From an uncultured Erysipelotrichaceae bacterium (GTDB lineage: Bacteria > Bacillota_I > Bacilli_A > Erysipelotrichales > Erysipelotrichaceae): a stretch of 12,922 nucleotides of DNA. This document shows positions 1 through 8,426 of this stretch, one piece after another; positions within the stretch are counted from its first letter, which is position 1, and every line of letters starts with the position of its first letter. The stretch is taken from assembly GCA_947175465.1 (NCBI GenBank), contig CAMWMY010000014.1, positions 1 through 12,922 of the forward strand, read 5' to 3'. The position numbers were made by a program, and so were the translations under genes. Under the pieces are notes generated by a model, which had not been told where the DNA came from, made no database searches, and saw nothing but the letters and a program-made list of their open reading frames with translations.

Positions 1-384
1 TAAATCGATCCGCATTTGCATGAAGCGGGCTTCTCCTTTTCGAGGGCCATTTGCTTGGAGTCGTGGGCCACCTCCAAATCCTCCTCCAAAAAAGGACCCA
101 AAAATATCTCCTAAATCTTCGAAGCCACCAAATCCTTGGCCACCTCCATAATTAGCTCCATCCATACCTGCATGTCCAAATTGATCATAGTTAGCCTTTT
201 TTTGTGGATCTGATAAAACTTCATAAGCTTCATTTATTTCTTTAAACTTTTCTTCAGCACCAGCTTCTTTATTCACATCTGGATGATATTGCTTGGCCAT
301 TTTACGAAAAGCTTTTTTTATTTCACTTTCACTTGCACCTTTTTGTAAACCCAAAACCTCATAATAATCTCTTTTTGACGCCAT
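1..384 (-). CDS. dnaJ: DnaJ (Hsp40) co-chaperone, N-terminal part, cut by window edge
   Basis: This is the 5' end of dnaJ, with 128 codons visible; the rest lies beyond base 1. The start ATG is at 384-382, preceded by an AAAGGTGAT ribosome binding site. The J domain occupies about residues 5-70 and carries the HPD tripeptide (H34-P35-D36, bases 277-285) that stimulates DnaK ATP hydrolysis. A Gly/Phe-rich linker follows at about residues 75-108. The last visible residues ([10 protein letters not shown]) enter the first C-terminal substrate-binding domain. The zinc-finger CxxCxGxG repeats expected in type I DnaJ should follow outside the window, so type I is inferred from the operon and the G/F region. 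It is the fourth gene of the hrcA operon, about 100 bp after dnaK, with a stable hairpin in the gap. Confidence 0.97.
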   Translation of the reverse strand, partial: MASKRDYYEVLGLQKGASESEIKKAFRKMAKQYHPDVNKEAGAEEKFKEINEAYEVLSDPQKKANYDQFGHAGMDGANYGGGQGFGGFEDLGDIFGSFFGGGFGGGPRLQANGPRKGEARFMQMRIDL

Positions 385-444
385 ATACTCATCACCTTTC
401 ACATCATAGACTTTCATCTTATGATTTTTACTTATTTATATGAT

Positions 445-470
445 AGAATTCTAGCCGTAGCTAGAATTCT
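445..470 (-). other. Intercistronic hairpin between dnaK and dnaJ with UNCG tetraloop
   Basis: A perfect 11-bp inverted repeat, AGAATTCTAGC / GCTAGAATTCT, encloses the loop TACG. On the transcribed (minus) strand this gives c(UACG)g, a member of the very stable UNCG tetraloop class. A short outer TGAT/ATCA pairing (477-480 with 441-444) could extend it across a bulge. No run of T follows on the minus strand, so it is unlikely to be an efficient intrinsic terminator. An RNA processing or stabilising element, or a weak attenuator lowering dnaJ relative to dnaK, is more plausible. The structure is seen; the role is inferred. Confidence 0.7.
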
Positions 471-484
471 TGTTTTATCATTTA

Positions 485-2885
<2,401 letters not shown>

Positions 2886-2886
2886 A

Positions 2887-3918
2887 TTAACCTCCTCCTT
2901 GCTCTTCTCGATACATATCTTCGATTACTTTACTCATATACTCCATTAAAGCAACCACACGATTGTATTGCATTCTTGTTGGGCCTACAATCATTAACTG
3001 TCCTTCCTCATCTCCATGTAGCTTGAATTTACTAGTTACAACTGCGACATCATCATCTAGTTGTAAATGTTCATTATTACTCTCGTTTCCAATACGAATC
3101 GTAACATTCCCTTCATGACTTGCTAATTGTCTCCATAAAGAAGAATCTTCTAACATTTTCATCATACGTTTTAATTTTTCAATATCTGCAAATTCAGGCT
3201 GATAAAGCATATTGCTTTGTCCACTACAATAGACATTATCGCTAGCAAATTTCATAAATGCATGAATAAAAGCTTCAAATAATACCTCATGTCGATTAAT
3301 ATGAATAGCAAGAAGGGGTTGTATTTCTTGCATACGTTCTACAATATTACTAATAGGGGTTCCTGCCAACTTATCATTTAATAAATGACAGCATGTTTGA
3401 ATATCTTCTACACTCACATTCGCATCAAATTGAAAAGTTTTATTTTCTGTATGGCCATGATCGGTAATAAACACAGCTACAGCACTTCTTTGAGATATAG
3501 GAAATACTTGAATATGTTGTAATGTTTGACATTTACTGTCAGGTCCTAATACAACAGAAGTAAGGCTTGTCATCTGTGATAAAATATCACAGCTCTTTTT
3601 CACAACCTCATCCATAGAATAATGACGTTCACGAAAAACTTTTTGTAAAGAGTGTTTCACTCCTTCATCTAATTGTTTTTCCATTAAATTTTCCACGTAG
3701 TAACGATATCCATAACTACTTGGAATACGACCACTACTTGTATGTGTTTTCTCTAATAAACCTAACTCTTCAAGTGTTGCCATTTCATTACGTATGGTAG
3801 CACTTGAGCAACTAAAATCAAGGAGATCCATCAATGTTTTTGATCCAACAGGCTCAGCTGTTTTCGTAAACTCATCAACAATAGTTTTAAAAATAATAAT
3901 TTGTCGATTTGTCAGCAT
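2887..3918 (-). CDS. hrcA: Heat-inducible transcription repressor HrcA
   Basis: 343-residue HrcA, the usual family length. It represses class I heat-shock genes by binding CIRCE; in characterised bacteria its folding depends on GroEL, which links repression to chaperone supply. The N-terminal winged-helix DNA-binding region (about 1-75) carries the conserved SSATIRNEMATLEELGLLEK and the wing motif HTSSGRIPSSYGYRYYV. The middle and C-terminal parts are the GAF-like dimerisation region, including VVLGP and the late segment GQLMIVGPTRMQYNRVVALM. The start at 3918 follows AAGGAGGAATCC. It ends in EEQGGG, whose codons supply the grpE ribosome binding site. Two CIRCE-type repeats lie just upstream, so autorepression is expected. 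Confidence 0.98.
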   Translation of the reverse strand: MLTNRQIIIFKTIVDEFTKTAEPVGSKTLMDLLDFSCSSATIRNEMATLEELGLLEKTHTSSGRIPSSYGYRYYVENLMEKQLDEGVKHSLQKVFRERHYSMDEVVKKSCDILSQMTSLTSVVLGPDSKCQTLQHIQVFPISQRSAVAVFITDHGHTENKTFQFDANVSVEDIQTCCHLLNDKLAGTPISNIVERMQEIQPLLAIHINRHEVLFEAFIHAFMKFASDNVYCSGQSNMLYQPEFADIEKLKRMMKMLEDSSLWRQLASHEGNVTIRIGNESNNEHLQLDDDVAVVTSKFKLHGDEEGQLMIVGPTRMQYNRVVALMEYMSKVIEDMYREEQGGG

Positions 3919-3933
3919 ATGGATTCCTCCTTC

Positions 3934-3960
3934 CTAGCACTCATACCTTACGTCTGCTAA
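3934..3960 (-). promoter_or_regulatory. Second, degenerate CIRCE-like operator over the transcription start
   Basis: Read on the plus strand, the arms are CTAGCACTC-N9-GTCTGCTAA against the CIRCE consensus TTAGCACTC-N9-GAGTGCTAA: 15 of 18 arm positions match and the spacing is exactly 9. It lies just downstream of the -10 hexamer and covers the predicted start (about 3955), a classical repressor position. The match quality and spacing are seen; HrcA binding is inferred. Confidence 0.6.
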
Positions 3961-3961
3961 T

Positions 3962-3990
3962 AGTATATGCCATTTATTTAGCACTGTCAA
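3962..3990 (-). promoter_or_regulatory. Promoter of the hrcA-grpE-dnaK-dnaJ operon
   Basis: On the minus strand, TTGACA (3990-3985) and TATACT (3967-3962) are separated by exactly 17 bp, a near-perfect SigA-type promoter. The predicted start is near 3955, giving a leader of about 36 bases before hrcA. The strong core promoter with operators fits control by repression rather than by an alternative sigma factor. Confidence 0.9.
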
Positions 3991-4004
3991 CACTTTAGTG
4001 CTAA
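3978..4004 (-). promoter_or_regulatory. CIRCE operator (HrcA binding site)
   Basis: TTAGCACTG-N9-TAGTGCTAA matches the CIRCE consensus at 16 of 18 arm positions; only the innermost base of each arm differs, leaving perfect 8-bp arms. It contains the -35 hexamer of the hrcA promoter (3985-3990), so HrcA bound here should block RNA polymerase. Confidence 0.95.
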
Positions 4005-4019
4005 ATATTCAAAAAAAGA

Positions 4020-4049
4020 TTGAAAATTTAATAGATTTCCTTTATACTC
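4020..4049 (+). promoter_or_regulatory. Candidate promoter for the YlmD/PgeF gene
   Basis: TTGAAA (4020-4025) and TATACT (4044-4049) are separated by 18 bp on the plus strand. A TATAAT also occurs at 4053-4058 but lacks a well-placed -35. The pair lies 15 bp from the CIRCE and back to back with the hrcA promoter. It is a moderate match in AT-rich DNA. Confidence 0.45.
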
Positions 4050-4152
4050 TTATATAATCTTGTTTTTCTTATCAGTTTCTTTATACCCTTATGAATAATC
4101 ACACGATCATCTCCATACATTTAGTATGAACAGAAAAAAGAAAGGAATGCTT

Positions 4153-4914
4153 ATGAAATTTATAACTTGGAAAAATGACAAAGATCTTATTGCAGGTACT
4201 TCTCTTCGTCTTCAAAATAGAAAAGAAGCGAATAACCTTGCTTTACATGTATGTGAAGACATAGAAAACATTTTAGAAAATCGTAAACAATTTAGTGATG
4301 CTTTAGGTATCGATATAAATAGTTGGGTATACCCTCAACAAACACATAGTGATCATATTAAAGAAGTTACAAAACAAGATTGTGGGAAAGGTGTTTCCTC
4401 TTATACAAGTGGTATCCCAGATTGTGACGCTATTTATACAAAAGATAAATTAGTAGCTCTTGGTGTATTCCACGCAGACTGTGTACCGATTTTATTGTAT
4501 GATCCTATTCAACAGATTATTTGTGCTATTCATTCTGGATGGCAAGGGACAGTAAAGGAAATCACTGCTAAAGCACTTGATCACCTTATTCAAAAAGAAG
4601 GATGTAAGCCTCAAAATATGCTTGCTTATATCGGCCCTGCTATTGGCTTTAATAGCTTTGAGGTTGAGCAAGATGTTCTTCAGCAAGTACAAAATATGAG
4701 CTTTCCTACTGAAGCTTATATCGCTTTTCCTTCTTCTAATAAAGCGCTTGTCGATTGTAAAGGTCTCAATAAACAAATGTTGTTAAATAAAGGCTTATTG
4801 AGTGAACATATTACTGTAGATAAAAATGACACTTATCAAAATAATGATGTGTTATTTTCCTATCGAAGAGATCCTTCTTGTGGACGTCATGTGACTTTTA
4901 TCATGAGAAAGTAA
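4153..4914 (+). CDS. Laccase-domain protein, YlmD/YfiH/PgeF family (DUF152)
   Basis: Cytoplasmic protein of 253 residues in the family variously called polyphenol oxidase, purine nucleoside phosphorylase (LACC1-like) and peptidoglycan editing factor PgeF. The metal-site pattern is intact: H65 in PQQTHSD, C110 in FHADCVP and H127 in IHSGWQG, the three zinc/copper ligands of the family. The start was set at ATG 4153 because AAAGGA lies 6 bases upstream; the in-frame ATG at 4126 lacks a ribosome binding site. In several Bacillota ylmD lies near the division genes, but here it stands alone, divergent from hrcA. Family membership is firm. The physiological reaction (nucleoside cleavage, or removal of misincorporated residues from peptidoglycan precursors) cannot be decided from sequence. 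Confidence 0.93.
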   Translation: MKFITWKNDKDLIAGTSLRLQNRKEANNLALHVCEDIENILENRKQFSDALGIDINSWVYPQQTHSDHIKEVTKQDCGKGVSSYTSGIPDCDAIYTKDKLVALGVFHADCVPILLYDPIQQIICAIHSGWQGTVKEITAKALDHLIQKEGCKPQNMLAYIGPAIGFNSFEVEQDVLQQVQNMSFPTEAYIAFPSSNKALVDCKGLNKQMLLNKGLLSEHITVDKNDTYQNNDVLFSYRRDPSCGRHVTFIMRK

Positions 4915-4928
4915 AAAGTATTCCCTGT

Positions 4929-4933
4929 AATTT
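4929..4933. repeat. Target site duplication, left copy (AATTT)
   Basis: AATTT directly precedes the left end of the IS3 remnant and is repeated exactly after its right end (5192-5196). A 5-bp duplication is at the upper end of the 3-5 bp usual for IS3-family insertions. The AT-rich composition makes some chance match possible. Confidence 0.7.
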
Positions 4934-4976
4934 TGAAGTGAACCCAATTTGTTGGACACTTGTTTAAATTTGCTTT

Positions 4977-5066
4977 TTAAGTAGTTAATAAGGATTGATT
5001 CCTGTATTGTACGGGAGTTAATCCTTTTAATTTTACTGTGATTCTTTGAGCATTATAATTAATATT
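4977..5066 (-). pseudogene. IS3-family OrfB transposase, C-terminal remnant
   Basis: Bases 5066 to 4977 on the minus strand encode a fragment beginning NINYNAQRITVKLKGL and continuing TPVQYRNQS before a TAA stop. This matches the conserved end of IS3-group integrase-type transposases (YYNxxRI..KLKGLxPVQYR). An in-frame TAG lies immediately upstream at 5069-5067, and the DDE catalytic core is absent. It is a non-functional tail. Confidence 0.85.
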
Positions 5067-5091
5067 CTATAAATAATATTTGTTCTTGCTT

Positions 5092-5139
5092 TCATTTGCT
5101 ATATAATTCTATTTTTTGTTCTCTTATAATTTTTACCAT
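5092..5139 (-). pseudogene. IS3-family OrfA, N-terminal remnant
   Basis: An ATG at 5139-5137, preceded by AAAGGAGG, begins MVKIIREQKIELYSK and then meets TGA at 5094-5092. The sequence resembles the start of helix-turn-helix OrfA proteins of IS3 elements (MVKxxxEQKIEIYxxW), and the TGA may be a mutated Trp codon. Reading past it gives KQEQILF before the deletion junction, near 5065-5075. Confidence 0.7.
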
Positions 5140-5191
5140 AATAAAAATGAACCTCCTTTATTGGGGTATCCAAATAAGGGGGTTCACTTCA

Positions 5192-5196
5192 AATTT
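5192..5196. repeat. Target site duplication, right copy (AATTT)
   Basis: Exact repeat of the pentamer at 4929-4933, directly abutting the right terminal repeat of the IS3 remnant. Confidence 0.7.
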
Positions 5197-5210
5197 ATGA
5201 GAATACTTTT

Positions 5211-6383
5211 TTATGAAGATATATAAGCTCGATCAAAGGTAATAATCACATAATACGTAGGATATTTTTCATGAACTAGAGTTTGAATTTTCTTTTGTAA
5301 TTGAGTATTGTTATCCTTTATATGATGAGGTACAGTAATATCAAAAATAAGATTCGTATGGGTATCTCCACTTACAATGCGGAAATCATGGATTGATAAG
5401 CAATGATCTACTTGTCGTACTATACCTTCTGTAAATCCTTTTAATTCATTTGTAAGTTCATCATCTGTATTAATAGGATCCATATGCACAACAAGGCTCA
5501 TATGAAACTCTTTTTGAAAATCTCGTTCAATATTATCTACAATATCATGCGATGAGAAAATATCTTTATGACCATCTACCTCTACATGCACGCTTGCAAA
5601 AGTTCTTTGTGGTCCATAATTATGAACAATTAAATCATGCATTCCTAAAACCCCTTCATAGCTCATAATTTTTTCTTCTAACTGTTTGATAAAAGAAGGA
5701 TCTGGAGCTTTTCCCAAAAGCTCATCAAGAGCATTTCGAATGACTTGGGCTCCTGCTTTCAAAATAAAAATAGCAACGACTACTCCCATATATCCATCTA
5801 AAGGAAGATGAAAAAAGTAAGATAGCAAGGTTGATGCAAGAACAGCGGATGTAGCCATAACATCAGATAATGAATCCATAGCTGTGGCTTCCATAACGCT
5901 TGCCTTTAATAATTTCCCATATTTTTTATTATAACAATACATCCAAAACTTAATAAAAATAGATAATAGCAAAATCCCGATACTTACGATGGAAAATTGT
6001 ACTTCTTTAGGTGAAAAAATAGTCATAACTGATGATTGTAATAAATCAAAACCTAACATCAAAATAAGGGTAGCAACAAGAAAAGAAGCAATTGCTTCAT
6101 AACGAGCATGACCAAATGGATGATCTTCATCCGCAGGCTTGCTTGCTAATTTAAAGCTTACAAATGAAATAAAGGAACTTCCTGCATCGGATAAGTTATT
6201 AATCGCATCTGCACGAATCGAAATACTATTGACAATAATCCCAATAAAAAACTTCATCATAAATAAGCTTATGTTTGCTAAAATACCAACACTGCTCATC
6301 AGCCTTCCATACTTCTCTCTAACTTCTAAATTATCAAATTGATCATGATCTTTAATAAATAGCTTTACAAGTATTCTTATCAT
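5211..6383 (-). CDS. Cation diffusion facilitator (CDF) transporter, probably Mn2+ efflux
   Basis: 390-residue inner-membrane CDF metal/proton antiporter with about six transmembrane helices (roughly residues 30-210) and a cytoplasmic metallochaperone-like domain (about 220-390). Helix 2 carries ADAINNLSDAGSS, with N62 and D66 at the transport-site positions; the following loop has the conserved DHPFGHARYE (H88, H92). Helix 5 carries MDSLSDVM, with D170 and D174. An N-D/D-D site rather than the H-D type of zinc exporters resembles bacterial manganese exporters of the MntE/MneP type, so Mn2+ is the best guess and zinc or iron is not excluded. The start was set at 6383, where AGAGGTGAG lies upstream; another ATG 12 codons earlier is possible. 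It is convergent with the PgeF-like gene and divergent from the YlbJ-like gene. Confidence 0.92.
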   Translation of the reverse strand: MIRILVKLFIKDHDQFDNLEVREKYGRLMSSVGILANISLFMMKFFIGIIVNSISIRADAINNLSDAGSSFISFVSFKLASKPADEDHPFGHARYEAIASFLVATLILMLGFDLLQSSVMTIFSPKEVQFSIVSIGILLLSIFIKFWMYCYNKKYGKLLKASVMEATAMDSLSDVMATSAVLASTLLSYFFHLPLDGYMGVVVAIFILKAGAQVIRNALDELLGKAPDPSFIKQLEEKIMSYEGVLGMHDLIVHNYGPQRTFASVHVEVDGHKDIFSSHDIVDNIERDFQKEFHMSLVVHMDPINTDDELTNELKGFTEGIVRQVDHCLSIHDFRIVSGDTHTNLIFDITVPHHIKDNNTQLQKKIQTLVHEKYPTYYVIITFDRAYISS

Positions 6384-6488
6384 ATTACTCACCTCTCTTA
6401 TATCCTCTATATGTAACATCTTATAACTTTCTTCATAAAGTATTTCATTTTTTATACGCTCTTATCATACCATCTATTAGGTGATATT

Positions 6489-7382
6489 ATGAAAAAGTGT
6501 ATTTCTTTTCTGCTTTTATTATTATTTTTGCTATCGCTTCTTATGGGACAACAAACCTTTCAATATACCAAAGATGCACTTATCCTTTGGTTTGAAAAAT
6601 TAGTTCCCTCTCTCTTCATTAGTATGGTCCTTGTTCGCCTTCTTTTTGAACAACAAATCTTCACTTACATTCTCAAACCTTTTGCACCCCTTTTAACAAA
6701 AATCTTTCATACTGATCATAATGGCTTATCCATTATAGTAAGTAGTATTTTATTAGGCTATCCTACTAGTTCTACCTTTATTGACCAACAAGCTAAACAA
6801 GGACTACTTACACATGCAAGTGCTAAAAGACTTCTATATACTTGTAGCTTTGCAACTCCTGGTTTTATGATTATGTCTTGTGGCGCTGTTTTATTTCAAT
6901 CCTCTATCATTGGATGGAAGCTGTTTGCTATTCAGCTAATATGTGGTTTCATCTTATTATTCCTTACACGCTCCACTCCTATCGTATCAAAAACAGCTTC
7001 ACAAAAAACACCTTCTTTCATGCAAAGTTTAAGTAAGGCCATCTTTGAAAGTGGAAAAACATTGTATCTTATAGGAGGTTATCTTATGTTTGTCATGACT
7101 TTAACCTCTTTGCTATTTTCTTTTTTCCCTGAATTCTTTACTTTGCTATTTCGTGCATGTATAGAGTTTAGCAGTGGAATTGTCGCTGTAGCAACTACTT
7201 CTTTATCCCCGCTTATAAAGCTCCTTTTCACTAGTGCGCTATTAGGGTTTGGAGGCTTTTGTGTTCACATGCAAGTAATGAGCATGTTAGAAAGTGTTTC
7301 TATCTCTTATTTTTCTTATTTAGCATATCGCCTATTCCAAGCATTTTTAGCCATAATCTTTGCTTATATGTTTTTCCATTAA
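6489..7382 (+). CDS. YlbJ-like polytopic membrane protein (Gate/nucleoside-recognition type)
   Basis: 297-residue hydrophobic protein with about seven or eight predicted membrane segments. Features shared with sporulation integral membrane protein YlbJ are LWFEKLVPSLFISMVL (33-48), SSILLGYPTSS (85-95), EFSSGI (226-231) and GFGGFCVHMQV (253-263). YlbJ is shorter here than the roughly 400 residues of the Bacillus protein. Its role is unknown even in Bacillus, where it is needed for spore cortex formation; related Gate-domain proteins may transport small solutes. The start is well supported by AGGTGAT 6 bases upstream. Neighbours are a divergent CDF transporter and a convergent unknown gene; only 23 bp separate the latter's stop codon, with no clear terminator. 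Family assignment is fairly firm; function is not known. Confidence 0.8.
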   Translation: MKKCISFLLLLLFLLSLLMGQQTFQYTKDALILWFEKLVPSLFISMVLVRLLFEQQIFTYILKPFAPLLTKIFHTDHNGLSIIVSSILLGYPTSSTFIDQQAKQGLLTHASAKRLLYTCSFATPGFMIMSCGAVLFQSSIIGWKLFAIQLICGFILLFLTRSTPIVSKTASQKTPSFMQSLSKAIFESGKTLYLIGGYLMFVMTLTSLLFSFFPEFFTLLFRACIEFSSGIVAVATTSLSPLIKLLFTSALLGFGGFCVHMQVMSMLESVSISYFSYLAYRLFQAFLAIIFAYMFFH

Positions 7383-7405
7383 AAACTGCTATCTTTCTAT
7401 AAAAA

Positions 7406-8149
7406 TTATTGTCCACTTTTTATTTTAATTTCTAGAGGAAAGTCAAAACTACGGTTCAATGAATCAAAGATCCAGCGAATTGTTACCTTTTTCGATGCTT
7501 GTGCATTTCTTGTATTAATCTCATAAGTTGTTTCTTCGACAATGAAATCACCATCTTCTGTCTTTGTCGTATCTTTATAAGAAAAATGATATTCAGAAGA
7601 AGAAGCATTTACCGTAATTCTAGGTACTGCAACTTCGAAATCTTTTCGATGTCGATAAGATAAAGTCACTAACATTCCCTCTTCACTTTCTGTTGATATG
7701 CATTTCACAGATGTTAAATGATCAAGCATAACGGTTGTTTCTGCTCGAACCATCTCCTCATCTTTCAATTGTACATGCAAAGAAAAAACATTCTCTCCTC
7801 CAGGAAATTTATATACGTCTTGAGGCAGTGTATAATGCTTAAGATTAGACACATCCGCAATCATCACATCTTGATGGTAAAGAGCAACCGATGTAATTAT
7901 CGATTGATAAGGAATAATATTCCAAGATAAATAAACTTGATTATCGCTCCCATAATATCCTTTAAAATCTTGCACCTTAGCTGTTTTATGCTCTGGTGTA
8001 GCTACATTTTCTTCTATATTACTTATATTATCTACTTTCACAAAAAAAGCATAATATACAGTTAAGCCAGTAGTAATCACAATAATAATGGATAATAATA
8101 TGATGAACACTATATTTTTTCTTAAATACACCATCATTTTACTCACCAT
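7406..8149 (-). CDS. Hypothetical membrane-anchored extracytoplasmic protein
   Basis: 247-residue protein I do not recognise as a named family. Residues about 11-36 form one hydrophobic helix after a short basic start (MVSKMMVYLRKN), with no lipobox or clear signal peptidase site, so it is probably anchored with its C-terminal 200 residues outside. The outer part alternates short hydrophobic strands. The stretch VYLSWNIIPYQ, then SVALYHQ and NVFSLHVQL resembles a fibronectin type III-like beta sandwich, and a second beta-rich unit may follow after about residue 140. That reading is tentative. The start is supported by GAGGAGGAATT. A TATAAT lies upstream (8179-8174 on the minus strand) but has no good -35. 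The gene is monocistronic, and its 3' end faces the YlbJ-like gene. Confidence 0.75.
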   Translation of the reverse strand: MVSKMMVYLRKNIVFIILLSIIIVITTGLTVYYAFFVKVDNISNIEENVATPEHKTAKVQDFKGYYGSDNQVYLSWNIIPYQSIITSVALYHQDVMIADVSNLKHYTLPQDVYKFPGGENVFSLHVQLKDEEMVRAETTVMLDHLTSVKCISTESEEGMLVTLSYRHRKDFEVAVPRITVNASSSEYHFSYKDTTKTEDGDFIVEETTYEINTRNAQASKKVTIRWIFDSLNRSFDFPLEIKIKSGQ

Positions 8150-8340
8150 AATTCCTCCTCATCTTCTGTTTTCATTATACATATTTATCTTATCAAAAAC
8201 TACTTTTCTAAAGAATAATAGCAAATATATACTTTATTTAGTAAATAAAATGCTAAGAAATACTCATATATTTTTATAGTATATGCTTCTTATATAAAAA
8301 AATACATAAAGGCAACTATAAGAAAATTGTTTTGCCTATA
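8150..8340. other. AT-rich intergenic stretch without a gene
   Basis: This gap lies between the unknown membrane protein and the metQ terminator and is extremely AT-rich. It contains a possible -10 (TATAAT on the minus strand, 8179-8174) for the downstream gene, and a weak hairpin AGGCAA/TTGCCT (8310-8315 with 8332-8337) whose 16-base loop makes function doubtful. No convincing small ORF is seen. Confidence 0.5.
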
Positions 8341-8390
8341 TAATAAAAAAGAAAAAGACTCACCTCTGTAACATACAGAAGTGAGTCTTT
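8341..8390 (-). terminator. Rho-independent terminator of the metNIQ operon
   Basis: AAAGACTCAC pairs perfectly with GTGAGTCTTT (8354-8363 with 8381-8390). After one C-A mismatch, TCTGT pairs with ACAGA around a 5-base loop. On the minus strand the stem is followed by TTTTTCTTTTTT, a strong U tract. It lies 36 bases beyond the metQ stop. Confidence 0.93.
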
Positions 8391-8426
8391 CTTACTTAGA
8401 TAATACTTTTTTACTTCTTTATATAT

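Larger units (their letters stand above)
4934..5191 (-). mobile_element. MITE-like deletion derivative of an IS3-family insertion sequence
   Basis: A 258-bp element bounded by perfect 12-bp terminal inverted repeats, TGAAGTGAACCC and GGGTTCACTTCA. Comparing the two ends over 25 bases gives 20 matches, including the TTGGA block. Read on the minus strand, the left end is followed by AAAGGAGG and the first codons of an OrfA; the right end carries the last codons of an OrfB transposase. Over 1 kb of coding sequence is missing between them, if compared with typical IS3-family lengths. AATTT flanks both ends. The element cannot make a transposase but retains both ends, so mobilisation in trans by a full relative is conceivable. 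Confidence 0.88.
4913..5211. terminator. Bidirectional terminator split by the IS3 remnant
   Basis: AAAAAGTATTC (4913-4923) and GAATACTTTTT (5201-5211) are perfect 11-bp complements that touch the stop codons of both convergent genes. Removing the 258-bp insertion and one AATTT copy rejoins them around a 14-base loop, with A-run and T-run suited to termination in both directions. In the present sequence the arms are 277 bp apart. The insertion's own terminal repeats continue the pairing inward, so a longer foldback could still form. Confidence 0.75.

Noticed and set aside
445..470. dnaK-dnaJ hairpin as an intrinsic terminator
   Set aside because: No U tract follows on the minus strand, and dnaJ with its own ribosome binding site continues the operon.
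4492..4776. Open frame of 94 codons antisense to the PgeF-like gene
   Set aside because: It overlaps a well-supported conserved gene and shows no start signal or family features.
5092..5094. TGA inside the OrfA remnant as evidence for TGA coding for Trp
   Set aside because: Functional genes here, such as metN, end in TGA, and the IS fragment is already disrupted by a large deletion, so this is decay rather than an altered code.
8310..8337. Hairpin AGGCAA/TTGCCT as a second terminator or small RNA
   Set aside because: Only 6 bp with a 16-base loop in very AT-rich DNA, next to a much stronger terminator; no independent support.
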